Shown: positions 10,397 through 25,800, counted from the stretch's first letter. The stretch is 64,000 nucleotides of DNA from Malania oleifera (GCF_029873635.1 NC_080424.1:1963001-2027000), one strand, 5' to 3'. The notes: generated by a model not told the origin, from the sequence alone. Numbers and translations are program-made.

Positions 10397-13300
10397 CTGG
10401 AAGGAACAAGAAGAAAAAAATACATAACATGATCACAAACTTTGCAACCAATGGAGTTATTATAATATCTTCCGTAGTGCCATTATCACCCAAAAAGACC
10501 TTAGTGACTAGAGAAATAACAAGAAGATTCTACTCATAACCACTGAGGTTGTGCTTGGGAGACTGAATTTTAGACCATGAATTTGGATTTTTGTTGATTT
10601 GAACAAAACTCAGTCATTTTGTACTGTATTTTGTCCAAATCCATACAATTGCAAATACAAATCCAAGTCCAAATCCAAGTATTGAACTCTAGGCTCTCAA
10701 AAACATGGCCACGGAAAATATATTACCAAACTCTAATCATTCTCCACTTCTTTGCACGTCATCCACAGCACTGGTGAGAGCATCTGAAGTTCTCTTCCCT
10801 GAAACCATGATCATGATTGCTAGTCAAAAGCATTACTTTTTCTCAAGTACAAATATGCATATACACCCCAGTCTCCGGAGTCCGCATCCTAGAGACTCAA
10901 ACCTGATTGTCAAAAGATAAAATAAAAAATTAACGACAGAGACTGGTCCAACAGTTCAAGAGACAACATCGAGAAATTCCCGGGATAACGTAGCTTCTCT
11001 TGTGGCTTCCTGGTTTTGTTGCAAGCTTGGTTTATGAGAAACTTGATCATAATGCTAACAAGATCTCACATTTATTTTGTTAATTTAAAAATTAAAGAAA
11101 AAGGTAGTAAATTTTGTGAAGAAAAGTAGTCGAATAAAAATGTACTAAAATATTCTTCTAGACAGTCTGACTTTTAAAAGCCATGCAACCTACCAATTAA
11201 ACATCAAAACAGGAAGTCAGCAAGTAGCATAGGTTATTACAATATAGTTAGGAGTGCCTAAACCACATGATTATGAGTATCAATGCAGTAAAACATTTTT
11301 TTCTATAGATCGTAAGCAGTTTAACTATGTAAGACTATGCATTAAAACAGCCATTAAATTCAATGATCCAAATAAAAAAACATAGTACGCGGCAAGCAAT
11401 CAAGAGAACATCTTCTCAGTTTCCCCACGTCTGTAAATAAAAAACTGCAGTCATTAAAACAACAATGCCAAAATAACTAATATTTTCACAGCATTTATTT
11501 CAACCTTAATGATCTGCTTCTTTTCTATTAATCTCAGTCTGCGTCTAAGTTTCATGCAATCTAGAATCCAAAAACCAAAATAGAACACATGCTGAAGCCT
11601 GACCTGATTTCTTCTTTTTATTGGAAGAGTCTGTTCGATATTTCTTGGGCTTTCCTTTCCATGTGTCAGCAAAAAGATCACTGTACTTCTCCAATACCTG
11701 CTTTTTGTCTTCATGACGGCCCAACATCTCATATGCATCCGCAACCTTTTGCACTACTGATTTCTCAGGGGGCTTACGATCAAAATCTTCCAGGCCTTTA
11801 AAAAGCTTTATAATCCAAGTGTGTCAAAAATACGTAAGAACAGTCCGATATAAAGAAAATGAAAAAGTTAGTTCTAATTATCAATCTCTAAGGAGAATGC
11901 AAAACTGAAGTAACATCATCTATAACAGCTGACGGTCAAAAAGACTACAACCGCATAAATAAATGTGATATGCATACTATAGTGCACACTAGCTGCACTG
12001 AGAAGTTAATTACTACCCTCAATACAACCAAAAGTTATTGCAAATTTACATTGTCCCTGCTCCTCCCATCACTAGAACCTATACTATAGTACCAAATAGG
12101 CCTCAATGGCTGAGACTGATTCCACTGCAAAGAAGCAGTCTGGTTGTGTGCAAGCTGAAACTTTTCCTCCTTTGGAATTAGAGCTAAAAAAGTGGAGTTC
12201 AGACTATTACCCACCAACCCATTACTATCATATTCCTCCAAATATCTCATAATATTCTTCCTTCAAAATCTTGCAATTACCATGAAAACAGGCCATTGTA
12301 AAACCATCAGGACCAGGGGCTCTTTCCCTACAGACTAGACATCTCAAACACTTTACTTTTAATTTCGACTTCAAAAGGAACACCAAGCCACAGAGCTGAG
12401 CTCGCCTTGACAGGACTCAATCAAAGCACTCCAGTATCAGTCTACTCAGACAATCCTCTGTAAACATGTAGAAGTTCACAATCTCCACTCATTCTGAGTA
12501 TGACCCCTAACCCAATTCCCATAAATATGCCACTTCCTTAATAAAACTCTTCCTCTAGCTAGCCACTCTACAAGAGAAGCCTGACTTACAGTCCCCTAAT
12601 CTAGCCCAATCCACCCTCGATTTCTGTAACCATCTTATGTCCTCTCCAATAACAATACCAATTAATCATTACAAAGTTCAGTCCTTCTAGCCCTAACCTC
12701 CTGATCTAAGAAACCACATCCCTCCCGCTAATCCAGCTTACCCAAGCCAGAAATTTAGAAAAGTTGCCACTTTTAGTCTCTTTTAAATTCCAAAAATCTC
12801 TTTATTCCATTGTTTTAGCTTCATCTTCACATACGGCATTTTTTCCTATCAGTTTAATTCCCTCTCAGCCTTGGGACCCACTCCCCCGACCAATCCCTCA
12901 CAGACTCCTTGATGAGGAGAGTATCAACCACATGTTCTCAAAACTAAAAGGGGAAGATCCCACTGTTATGAGTTAGATTCTAAAAGAACGACACGGGTCT
13001 GAAACAGGCCCCACACTGGTCTCCTGAACTACACATGGGAAAAATCTTCCCACTTGTTGGTGAACAGAAATTGATCAATACATGAAAAATACAAACTGTT
13101 TGCTATCTAGGAATAGCCAGCTCAGTCCAATGTTTAAAGGAATAGCCAGGTCAATCCCAAATAAAGAAATTAAACCTCATCATACCACTAGAGACCCTGG
13201 AAACCTGGACCCCCTAAGTCTACCCTTGGAACTACAGATAACATTAAAATCACCCCGAGCACTCACTGCTACACAAACCAAAAACACAAACTCATCGAAA

Positions 13301-16300
13301 AAAGAGTTCTGCAAGGAGGATGAATTTGGACTATAAACTGGCGTAAACCACCACTCCCCAGAACCTCTGAAGTTCGAGCAAAACCAATAGAGAGAGACCC
13401 CTCTAGGCAATCCTTAGTAGAAGCTACTCTTGTGTCTGAAAGAAATTGACCCCCAAAAGCAACAGATAAACAGATGAACCACCCGATCTCTCCCCATAGG
13501 ACCCAAAGTACTTCAAATGAAAATGGAATCTAATACTTCTAGCTTAGCATCCTTCACCATTCTCGTCTTGCCAGCTCCCCCCAATCCCTTGACATTCCAA
13601 GAAAGGATCTTCATATTACAAAATTATGAACCCCTGAAGACCAACCTCCCTTGTAATAATTAACCTATGGGCTACGAGGCTAGCCAAACCAATTCCCTGC
13701 TTAATTTATTTTCATTTTATCCTACACCCAAGCCCCTCAATCTAACTCTCTCACCACAAGAATTGACCAAAGGAATATGCACCTTGTCTAGGAGACCCTA
13801 AGCAACTCAATTTTCCATCTCATCCTCAAAAAGGTCCAAAATTGTGGAAGACCCCAAATTGGTCAACTTCATACACAATAAAAATCCAAAAAAAGGTTAA
13901 AAAAAAAACAAACAAACAAACAAAATAACAATGCTTTCCATCTGCAGCATATCTGAAACACACTCCTCTAAATTAATCAGTGGCAAAAGACCAAATCGAG
14001 GTCAAAAAATGAAATCCTTTCTCATGATAAAGAAATCAACCTTTTTCCACATAAATATGTGTCATTCCATTCCATCCAAATTCTCGACAACACCACAAAA
14101 ATTGCATATCACAATGGAGAGGCATCTTTACCCCCATCAAACCTTGAAAATGATGTAACCAACAAATCCTCCACCAACTCCAGCCAACCCATCCTTCTCC
14201 ACATAATTGAAACAACTTATTTGAAATTATCCAAGAAGCAGCAACTGTTTTTGAACTTCCAAGACATAAGGACACGCAAAGATAATACTTCTGAGTTCTG
14301 AAGGTCTCCCACTCTGCAGCACATTGTTGATGCTAACTCTATCAAAAGCAATCAACCAAATAAAAACCTTAGGTTCTGTTTGGTATTGTTACTATTCTCT
14401 TTTTTCGTTTCGTTACACTGAAGAACCTGATTATGAAAACACATTTGTTTATGTTGCAATTTTCTGTTTCTGTTGTCAACCATTTGTTTGTGAAAAAAAA
14501 AATGAAAACCATATTCCAGATAACACTGAAAGCCAAATTTTACGGTTGTCAGTTGTTTTAGAAACCTATTGCCAGAATATTTTAGATTAACTTTTTTTGG
14601 ATTAAATTATTCATTTTATACATATTTTCATTAAAAATAAAATAAAATAGTTATATAAATTTGAAATATAATCAAAATAAAAAATCTACAAATTTTCAAT
14701 AAATATTAAAAAATAATAAATCTATTTGCATAATATTTTACCTATATTCAATTTTCATGTATAATAAAATGTTCTTGTCAAGTGAATTTTGAAATATAAT
14801 AATTAATTAATATAATTATGAGTAATTTTAATTTTATTAAAGTAATTTTAACTTGTAGTATTTTGTAATTTTATTATTTTAATCATATTTTTTAATTGTT
14901 ATTTGATTCAAGGATAAAAATGAGAATTTGTTCAATCAAGTTTTTAATTTGTTTTACTTTTACAAATATTAACTAAACAATTGCTGGTTTTTGGTTTTTA
15001 GATTCTGTTTCTGATTTTTAATTTTTTTCTTTGGTTTTCATTTTCGTAACTTTTGTTATGATACCAAACAGCCCCTTAATGTTAAGAGGGAACTTTGGCC
15101 TTCCATTGACTTTTATGGAATGCAAAAGGACATCTTTAGCACAACTCAAATGATCATAAAAAGATTTAGATGAATAAGCCCCAGAAGAACCTAAAACCCA
15201 CAAACTATCCATCGTATTGAATGAAAGACATGCCTCCGACGACAATAACAAAGAAGGGAGCACCTCCATTCCCTATCATTTAGGGTTCTATGAGAACAGG
15301 AATCCCAAGAAGACACACGAGTCTATGACCATACATCATTGAGACCCTTTCCAATGAAAGAAAATCAAAAGGAGCCAACGCAAAAATGAAAGTTCCTCAT
15401 GATGCATTGTAAAAGCAGGCTAGAACTCTCTCAAAAGGGAATGAAAAGTTACTATTGTATCAATCTTTGCAGCAGCACAAACAGTTGGATATCCTGGATG
15501 AAAAGGAAAATATGGGAAAGGAAAGGAGCCTAGAAGGAGGAGGACAACAACAGATACACTCATGTCATCTAAAATTTGACAGCAGCTTTGTCAAGAAAAT
15601 TTTGGCAGAGACTGTATACATAGTTTACAGTTTTGCTCTGCTGGAATTAGACCAGCTAATCGAAAAGCTACTTTTCTACACCAAAAGAATGGTTCTTTAA
15701 TTCTTTGAAGGGCATACTTACCACCTTGATTTTTTATTTTTTATTTTCGTTTTGAAGGGTAGTTACTGGCCAATGTTGTTTTGTATTACAGATTTTGCAG
15801 TCTGATTCATTGTATTGGCAGGTACTCCACTTTTTCCTATTGACTCATGTTCCTCTCAGCATTTTTTTTCTTTCTGATCAAATTTTGTTTCAATTTCCAG
15901 TAAGAATAAGAAGAAGAAGAAGAAGAAGGATAAACAAGACTTTCAAGGGTTGTTACCAGCAATATTGTTTTGTATTACTACTTTTTTTTGGGGGGGGGGG
16001 GGGACGACAGCTAATTAGCTACAAAATGTGTCCATACAACTAGGAAGAAAACCAATTGATCCTAAAAATCAGTATAACAACTATGCATTAATAAATAGAG
16101 CAATTAATACAAGCAGTCCATGACACATGACTATCTGTTCTTAGAAGCATTGTAATTGATGGCACAAATGTAAACTTGTACCTTTACAAGACTCTGCAGC
16201 ATGTTATTTCGATAGTAAACAGATATCATACGATTGCATAACTGCCAAGGCACTGAATGTAGATCAGTACCTATTTTCTTCATCCAGAACTTGTGTGCTT

Positions 16301-19300
16301 CTTCTGCTCTTTCGTCCATATCTAAAGCTCGTATCAACTGCCCATATGTTCCCATTGTCATACCCTGTCCCTTGCTTAGCATCCATTTAATTACCTAAAA
16401 TGAAGTTTAAAAGAAAGCTCGTAACAACGCAAAAAGAAAGTAAAGACTATTTTAGTCATAGATCATTTTCTGGGGGCAAAATCCAATATACATACATTTG
16501 TTTGCACAAGCACATGCATATTTTAAAATGATAATAATATTACAAGAATCTTAGATATGCAGAATGGAAACTTATGCAACGTTGGGGTAGGAGATCAATG
16601 ACCCTTTTTTTGGCCCAGCAATAATTTTATTTATTCTTCATATAATGAAAGAAATAATTAAGAGAAGAAAAAAATATATATATATTGCAAGAGAGCAAAG
16701 AACTAAAAGTCATCGCAATAAGAAAAAAAAAAAAAAGGAAAAATTAAACTACATATCCCAAAACCTTTTTTTTTAAATCTCTTGGATCATTAATCAAGAG
16801 CATTTCATTGTGGTCTTCATTTTGTGAGGAACCCTAATGAGAGGGAGATGAATGATCTTGCCCTTGTGTTAAATATGCTTTGATAGGCTAAAAAGACTCA
16901 TGATGAGATACAAGGGACAACCTCAATCCAACCTCACTAGTTTAAGCCACCTCAAATATTCTTTCACACTTTGAAAGCCCTTGCCCACTGGACCTCCCAG
17001 CCTCCCAGCATTCAATCCTTTTTTAGGGCTTTGAGTCTTCAACTTCAAGATGTAAGCCCTTTCAAACGGAAATGAGGGTGAGACAGATAAAGTTTTTCTT
17101 GTGAAACTGAAAAACTCAACGACCAAGACCATGAAGGGCTTCAATCCCACAAAGGCTGTTTATGCTCCTGCAAAGGTTCTTTCTTAGAGATTTTGGTCGG
17201 ATTATGGGTGTTCATCACACCTTTGAAGTCTAGCAGAAGTTATTGAATGTGGATCACTTTCTTAAAATTGCATTTCATATCTCAAAAATTGCGAGAAGGC
17301 ATTTTTCATTACTCCAGTGGAGGAAGGATAAAGTTTGCTGGATTTCAAGGAAATTTTATCCTTTGCAATCTGACAGCAGAAAAGGGTGTTTTCCAGATAG
17401 CTGGAGAAGCTGTGAGCTTGTAATTTGGGTCAACTGGAAGGGGAAAATTTATGTGTTTGGAGAAGCTCAACAATGGAGGGAGGTCTCAGGATGTGTGCAT
17501 CCTTGAGGGAATAAGGCTTTCAGTCAGTGGAATCCTCTCCGTACTCTAAAGAACTCGTTGACTGGCAGGGATGACTCTGATGATGATCAGGATCCTAGCA
17601 TTTACTGTATCAATTGACACTTCAAAAACATCTGGAGAGTCAAACTGCATGGAAAAAGGGTGGGCAACATTCAAAGACTTGTGCTAGGCATTTCCTTCTA
17701 CTATGTTGATAAAAGACTAAAAGATTTTCCATGAAAGGATCGTTGCTCTCCAGGAGATTTGGAGTTCCAAATTGCAGGGCTACAAGGAAGTTTCCAAAAG
17801 TATTCTTGTTTCTTCACAATCTGATGGCAGAAAGGATTGGTCTAGAGGCTTTGTAAAATTACGGCCCTCAGCTAATGGGCCTCATCCAAATGGGCTTAGT
17901 AAAAAAAAAAAAAAGGCATGATTTCTAAATGGGCTGTAAGGAAAACATCCTCTGAACGCTAAGGCCAGACCATGCCCTGGGGCTGTAGTGCAGTGCTCCA
18001 ATTCTTTTGTTGAAGAAAGGGGATGTAGCCAGAGATAAACAGCTGAGATTGGAAACATATCATAAGGCAGATACACATGGTTGAAATATCCACAGGATGG
18101 AAATTTTTCACTGATGAATGTGTGGAAGTCAAAAAATACGCTCTCCTATCAGGGTGATAATAACAGTTTGGAGAAGGATCGCAACAATGCCTCAACTGAA
18201 ATATTATTACTGTTCAATAGGCTTTCTCTTTGGTGATTTCGAATCTTAAGGGATGTGGTGCAGCCTCAGGGTGTTGTTGGTGGTTTCTTGGTTCAGAATA
18301 TGATATGGGCTGTATGTGTAACTCTGAGAAGGGAGATGTGTTTCAGCATTAAGAGCAGCACTTGAAGGCAGGGCTCTTAAAATATAATTGAAAATCAATC
18401 TGATCCAAACCAAACCAAAAATTCGGTTAACAAATTTGTTTGAGTCAGTTCCAGTTCTTTTTTTCTTTTTTTTCACAGTTTTTGGTTTCAGTTTTTAATG
18501 TTCATGAACTGATGGGTACCTGAACCGAACTGACATATGTATTTATTTACAATTTATTATTTATATTATATACATTTTAAAGTTACATATTAGTATGCAC
18601 AAATAGTTTTGGATGATTGATTTATATAAATAAAGTGTAAATGCACGCACTAAATCAAAACCCATAAAATATATAACTTCTATTTTTAAAAATTATAATG
18701 TTTTGAGAATCGAATAACCAAACTGATCCATCAATTAACATATGTGTTCGGATTGATTTTGGTTCACAAAAACACTGAAGCAAAACCTTCGATTCAATTT
18801 GGTTTCTGGAGTCCCAAATCAGGTAACTGAACCATGAACACCCCTACTTGGAGGGAAGTAGTCCTGAGTAGATCTGAAGGATGTACATAGGTTGACATTA
18901 ATCTTCATAAGAACACAAACAACTAAGTGCAAAACTTAGGGTTTGTTTGGTATCGATGCTATTTTCTGTTTTTGACACTGTTTCCCACACTAATAAAAAA
19001 AAAGATTATAAAAACGCATTTGTTTCTATTGTCAGTTTTCTATTTCTGCTGTCGATTTTCAGTTGTTTGCCAAAAATTTGAAAATCAAATTTTATGATTT
19101 TCAATTGTTTTGGCAACCTATTGTTAGAAATTTTAATATTCAAAAATAGTTTTTTTGGATTAAATTATTTCTTTTATACACTTTTAAATTAAAACTAAAA
19201 TTAAAATTAAATGATCATATGAATTTAAATATAATTAAAGAAAAATATACATAAAGTTCAAAAAGTAATAACAAATCCAATTACAAAATACTTTTACTAT

Positions 19301-22300
19301 TTTCCAATTGTCATGTCCAATAAAATTTATTGTAAACTAAATTTTGAAAGTAGAACAATTAAGTAAAATAATTGTAATATATTTTACTTTTATTATAGTA
19401 CTTTTTTATTGTATATTATTTGTAATTTTATTATTTTAATCATATTTTTATAATATTTTGATTTAAAGACAACAATAAGCATTTTTTTAATTAAGTTTTT
19501 AACTTGTATTAGTGATTTTTGGTTTTTGTTCCTCTCATTTTTTACAGTGATACTAAACAACCCTTACCTTTTAGGGTTTCTCAGGTCACTTCTCCTATCC
19601 TTCAGCAAACTCATGTTGATACTTTAGGTAATCTTATTCCTTGCTGTTCTATTCATACAAGAAATACTATGTGCCAAAGAGAGGAGTCTACTGAGGGAGA
19701 TGCTTTTATATCTAGTCCTTTGGATTTTTTTTCCCATGCGTGTGAGGGTTGGGGTGGAGGGGAGAGGGAGGGAATGGAAGACTATAGAAACCCACTTAAA
19801 CCCCTAAGGACATGGGCTTAAAGTTAGTGAATCCTTTAGGTCGAGGTGAAGGTGGGGGTGAGTCCTAGAATCAATAAAAGGAAGAAAAAAAAGGTGGGGG
19901 AGAAGAAGGTGATTCAAAGAGAACTTAAAATTTTAGCATCTTCTAACATTTTTTTCCTTGTTTGGGGGGAAGGGGGGGTGTGTTGGGTTTGTTGTTAGGA
20001 ACATTTGGGAAGGGGATATTGTTCCATTTCCAAAGTTAATGGTCTTGTGAGATTATTTTCCCTAGTTTTGCTAGGGATCATTGGCAAGTTTCTTCGTTTA
20101 TGAGGCCTTCTAGACCTACTCTTTGGAACGCTTTCTAGGAAAAGCTATATACGGTTTTTGCCTTTTTGGTTTTTGTTCCACTAGGTGGATTATCAATGGA
20201 GATTTAAACATTGTTAGTTTCCTTGTAGAGAAAATGGGTGTGGGAGTACTACTTTGAGCATATAGAAATTAGATGGGTTCATCAAATATTGTGGCTTAAG
20301 AGACCTCTCATTGGATAATGTGCTTTCCTCTTAGTCCATAGGTGCGTGGCAATGTGGGACTTGGCTCCATTTTGAGAATATGAGGCTAGACCATGATTCT
20401 TGTCAGTCTTCTGTAAGGAAGTCTTGGACTTAGGATTTCAAAAGCGAGTGGGAAGGATTTAGATTTATAACAAAGCTTAAATGTCGTAAAGAGATGTTGA
20501 AAAAGTGGAATTGGGAGGTGTTTGTGATATTACGAGTGGAAATGCTAGCATTTTGGCAAATTGGATTATCTACATAGGAAAGAGGCAGATGCTAGTCTCT
20601 CGCAGACTGAGGAGGTCAACCGTGTTACATTGAAGAATAAGTAAGGTTTGATTCTTAAGTGATAATTTAGAGGCAGATGACTAAATTTAAATGGATTAAC
20701 AAGGGTGACTATAATTCAAAAAAAATTCTATAAGTTATCTAATGGGAAGATAAGGAATGATCATGGAATTGGATATTGGTAGGGGTGGATATGGGTAGAG
20801 GAGAGGTTATTTTGGATCCTTGTTTGATTGTGTCTGAGATATTTTTTCCCTAGTATTTATAATGAGCAGGATGCTAGTAGCCCGATGATTGAAGGGTTAG
20901 TTAGAGTCCCATTTCTAAGGCTCAGATGACTTTGTTGGAAAGAGCTTTTGGGGAGGAAGAGGCGAGGCCTATGTTGTTCGGGATGGATAGGGACCCTGGA
21001 TTTAGCAAGTTTTTTTTTTTCAGCAATGCTCGAATGTGATTATAGGAGATTTGTTGGAGATTTTTAGCAAAATTTATTGGAATAGGATCTCAATAAGAAC
21101 ATTAATTCCAATTCTATCACTTTGGTGCCTAAGAAGAGTAATCTATCAAGATCACTGATTTTAGACATATTAGCCTAGTAACTAGTGTGTGTAAGATTAT
21201 TGCTAAAGTGCTAGCTCATAGGCTGAATGCTAGCTCATAGGCTGAGTGTTGTGCTTAATAATTCCATTTCTAGGGCTCAAGCTGCATTTGTGGGAAGTAG
21301 GCAGATTGTAGATGCCATATTGGTTGGCAATAAGGTAGTGGAGGAGGTCCAAAGAAAAAGAGAAGCGGATATTTCTAAACTGGATTTTGAAAAAAGCTTA
21401 TGACTAGGTTCGTTGGAATTTCTTGGATAAAGTATTTGTTAGAAAGTGTTTTTGGGAGAAGTGGCATTCTTGGATCAGGGATGCATGTCCAATGTTTTCT
21501 TTTTGATATAGCAAATGGGGAACAACATTCATCGTTTCAAGCATTGAAGGGTCTTAGCAAGGTGATCTGCTCCACCTTCTGTTGTGGATGTTTTGAGTAG
21601 ACTAGTTGATAGGGTGGTACATGAGTGGATAGTGAAAAGTTTGGTAGTGTGGAGGGAGGGATGACCACAACTCCTCTTTTTTTGAACATTTTGAGCCTCC
21701 TTTGTATGCTTGAACAAATTTCTGGGCTACAAATCTCAGTGTCAGTAGAGTTAGGGAGTTGGCATTGTTAACGGGCTGTGGCATTTTGGACTTTGTATGC
21801 TTGAACGAGTTTCTGGGTTACAAATCTGACTGTCAGTAGAGTTAGGGAGTTGGCCTTGTTAATGGGCTGTCGCATTTTGGGCTGGCCCATGTGTTATTCA
21901 GGGGTCCCTTTGGGTGGAAATCCCAGGAGAGTGATTTTTCAAGATCATGTTGTGAAAAGGGTGTCTAAAAAGAGTTTAGATGGATGGAAAGGCATGTTAT
22001 TTTCTTAAAAAGGCCGCATTATTCCTATATAGGCTTGCCTTCCCAACATCCCTTAATATTGCTAATCTATTTTTAGATTTCTGTAGGCATCTCTAGTAAG
22101 CTAGAGAAAGTAATGAGAGATTTTCCTTTCTCTAGTGTCACAAGGAAGAGGGCTACTCAATTAGTTGAGATGTGGTGTGTAGGTCTAAATTGGAAGGGGG
22201 GCTTGTATTCTAAACCAAAGTCTTAAATGTCAATTTCAACTAAATTTTAAATTTCAATATAAATTTCAATATCGATGTTGATTTCATTTTCAATTTTAAA

Positions 22301-22784
22301 ACATGATAGCAATTACTAGTAAAGCATGGAATTCTTTTATCAAACTTTAAAAATTGTTAATGAACATAATAATGCAAGACGCAGAACAAATATGTTATAA
22401 ATAAAATACACCAGTGGCATGTATGTGGTATATAAGGTGCAGTAAGTGTAATATAGTAATCATATTAAACATATCCAATTAAAGTAAATGAAATCCATAA
22501 ATTAGTTAATATTATGTTTCATACAAATATCAATAATTTAAATATAATTGACCAAATAAAATATTGTAGCTAGTTAAAAGGCGTCCCTAGGCCACAAGGC
22601 TCCTCACTTTGCTAGGGTAGGGGACGGTTGTTACAGTGTATGCAGTCTTACCCCTGCTTTTTATGCAGTAAGGCTGTTTCAACTTTAATTTTCCATAGAA
22701 TTGTGGAGTACAAAAGGCTATCAATCATATCCTTCTTGCAAGAATCTTTAGTTTTGACAAAATATATAAATAAGATTAAAATTT

Positions 22785-22816
<32 letters not shown>

Positions 22817-25800
22817 AAATTTCGTTTTATAGTTAAAATTTTGCCAAATTTCGAAGATTTTAATAAATTTCGGATAGGGGATGCTATCATGTGATCAGAG
22901 TGGATTTATGAATGTTAAGGAGTTATTCTTTGATGGTGTTTTGAGCAAGAGCATTAAATATTTGTCACTTTGGTGCCTCAAAAGAGTAAATCTTTGCATG
23001 TTGTTGATTTTCGGTCTATTAGTATGGTATGTGTGCAAGATTTTTGCCAAGGTACTAGCTAATAGGCTGATTTGAGTTATAAGAAGTACAATTCCCTCAA
23101 GCTCAGAGTGCTTTTGTTTTGTGGCCGGGGGGGGGGGGGGGGGGGGGGGGGGTAGGCACATTGTGGATGCTATTTTACTGGCTAATGATGTTGTGGAGGC
23201 TGTTACGAGGAATAAGGGATGGGTGTAGTGTTTAAAATGGATTTTGGAAAAGCTCATAAGCTTTTTCCGTAAATAAAAAGGGGGATTGAAATTTTCCATA
23301 TTAAAAAAAACTTAAAAAGGAACATGAAGAATTCCCTAACCAAACCCTAGAATTACTCCTCAATGAGGAATGAAAGATTCCAAAAGTTTAGCAAAGTGAT
23401 GAGCTCATCAACCTCTCTTTCCTCAAGATCCCTAAAAAAGCAAACACCAAGGCTTTCAAGGTAACTTCCCCATCCAACAATCCTGTTCAATCTTGGCTTG
23501 TCAATAAATGGGCTTAAAATTTTTCTTTAAGCTTGTTTATTTATTAGTTAGCTAAATAAATGTAAATGAAGTCTCAACAAGGTGGGTTCCAAGCTATTCA
23601 TGAATTGCAGGGTTCAATTATTACTTCTTTGCCTTTCCTTCCTTTTAAGTTTTCCATATATATATATATATATACACACAAGCACAGACACATACGCATG
23701 CACATCCACATATATATCTATGGAGAGAGAATGACAGAGATCTCTCTACCTGAATAACTTTATGCCATTGTTGTTCCTTCTCAAGCATAGCCAAAACCCT
23801 CTTTAGCGAGGCTATAGGAAAGTTCTGTTCCCATGCAACCCAGGCATCAAGTGCACCATAAACAGCTTCTTTACTGTCCTTGAGATCAAAAAGCTGTATA
23901 GATGTGGTTATTTTAATAAATTTGCTTAACATGAATAGTAATATGGAGACAGGTGTTACTTATACACTGGAAAAAATTCAACATGGTAAAGAGAACATAC
24001 TTAATCAACCATGGTACAAGGTCATTGCTATCAATATGAAAATTATGTGCAAAAACTGATCTAGAAAGTTAAAATCCCAAATTTATGAACTGGCCAGCAC
24101 AGACCAAATCATTAGCAGTGAAGAATAATAATTATGCAATGAATATTATCAGTTACTAATATTCAGGAATTGAAGAAAACTTCTCCAGAAGTAAGTGCTT
24201 CACATACATAGGTGGCACATGACACAACATGTAGTATATATATGTGTATATAAAATGAAAAATCATTTGGGGTACTGAATTTTTTTTGGACATAATAGTG
24301 TCAGAAGCCCTTTGGACACTTGATGAATCCACCAGGATAACAGGTTTACCTCTCCACCCTTCTCCACCTAGATATCAAGGTTTAATCTCAATAAGAAAGC
24401 TGTAGCTGCCAAGTAGGGTTATGGAATATCTAATAGGATAATCACTGAAAGACTAGTAAAATGTTTATGCTTTTTGGCATTGTGCTCATAGCACCAACCA
24501 CACGCGCCTAGCCAAAATAAAACATGCACAACACATTATAGATTTTGTCAATTTTGTGAGTGGTAAATGATTTTCATTTTATAACAAAGGAAGACGATTT
24601 CTTTAAGGAAGAAAGACTGTACCAAAAGGAGAATAAGTTAAAAGAGATCCTCCTAATCAGAACAAACAAAACTAAAAGTAGAGAGCAGGGGAGGAAAAAC
24701 ATCAATCAAACCACAAAAGAAAACAAATTTTATTGAATGTTAAAGAAGCTAGCTCCCTAGAAGCACCCCAAACTAAAACAGCACAGCAAGGACAGGTAAT
24801 GAATGTTGTCCCAAGTTAAGGAAATATTCAGCTTCTTCCCAGAAAAAATATGCAAATTACTCTCGAACCATAACCCCACAACACTGCAAAAAAATGCACA
24901 TCTTCATAATACTGCAGCATCCTTCTTCCTGCCAACACGCTAAAAAAGATACCCAACAAATTCTCCACAGAATTTGGGCAAACCCCAACTTTCTCCCAAT
25001 AAAACAAATAGCTTATTCCATGTTTTCCAAGCAAAATCAGAGTGCAAAAACAGATGAGAAGCTGTTCCAGAACTGCTAAATGATTTGATGTACATAGGTT
25101 GGCACTCTCTGGTGCCAATATTACTATATTTCATATTACAAATCAAAAAAAAAAAAAATTAAATCACAAAACTGATGCAAAACCTACAACCAAATTTTTC
25201 TGAGTCCAATTACCATCATGCCCATAAACCAAAATAATAATAAAAAAAAAATTAAACCTAATAACATATTCACATGATCTAGATGAACCTCAGGAAGATC
25301 TCTTCTAATACCGTAGAAATATAGCACATCTACATTACAGGTGGCATCACCACAAAGGGAAAAATAAAATCCTTGCTTGAATTGATAATGACATTATTGA
25401 CTCCTTATTTCTTCTGCCCATTCGGCATGCTCAATGGTTTGAAGACTTCCAAACCTAAGCTGTAAATCCAAAAATTGATCCTTTTTTAGGAAAGGTCTTC
25501 GAACAAAAAGGAGGTTAAGATATTAGAATACAACACAAAAAAGCAGTTGCTTCTCATTGCAAGCATAACAAGTCCTTTAAATCGGTGTGTCTCAGCCAGG
25601 GACTGACAAGTGTAAAGAGTGATTTTCAGATAGGCACACTAAAAAGGTATCTAGAAGGAATATTGGTGGTGATGTATATGCGCAAAACAATACAAAAAAT
25701 ATAATGGAGAAATTCAATTGTAAGTGGATGCTCATCCGAATATCAGAGAAAGCTATATTGCCAAACCACCCAAAAATGGCCCATATAAGATCTATAGAAT

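Larger units (their letters stand above)
16895..22215 (+). mobile_element. L1 LINE, degenerate, plus strand, split by two MITEs
   Basis: Landmarks in order: a possible ORF1-like part at 16.9-18.3 kb (weak), sequence up to 19.9 kb, endonuclease remnants near 20.1-20.4 kb (INGDLNIVSF), KLKCRKEML and WNWE near 20.5 kb, the pre-RT block RAFGEEEARPMLFGMDRD near 20.97 kb, RT remnants near 21.1-21.6 kb, and SLDGWKGML with ACLPNIP near 22.0 kb. Stops and frameshifts are everywhere. A hAT MITE (18369-18846) and a PIF MITE (18939-19563) sit inside. It is antisense to the PPR gene within intron 4. Confidence 0.75.

Noticed and set aside
22895..23299. 134-residue minus-strand frame with a poly-Pro run
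   Set aside because: The Pro run is the complement of the G26 tract; the frame is antisense to an L1 RT fragment.
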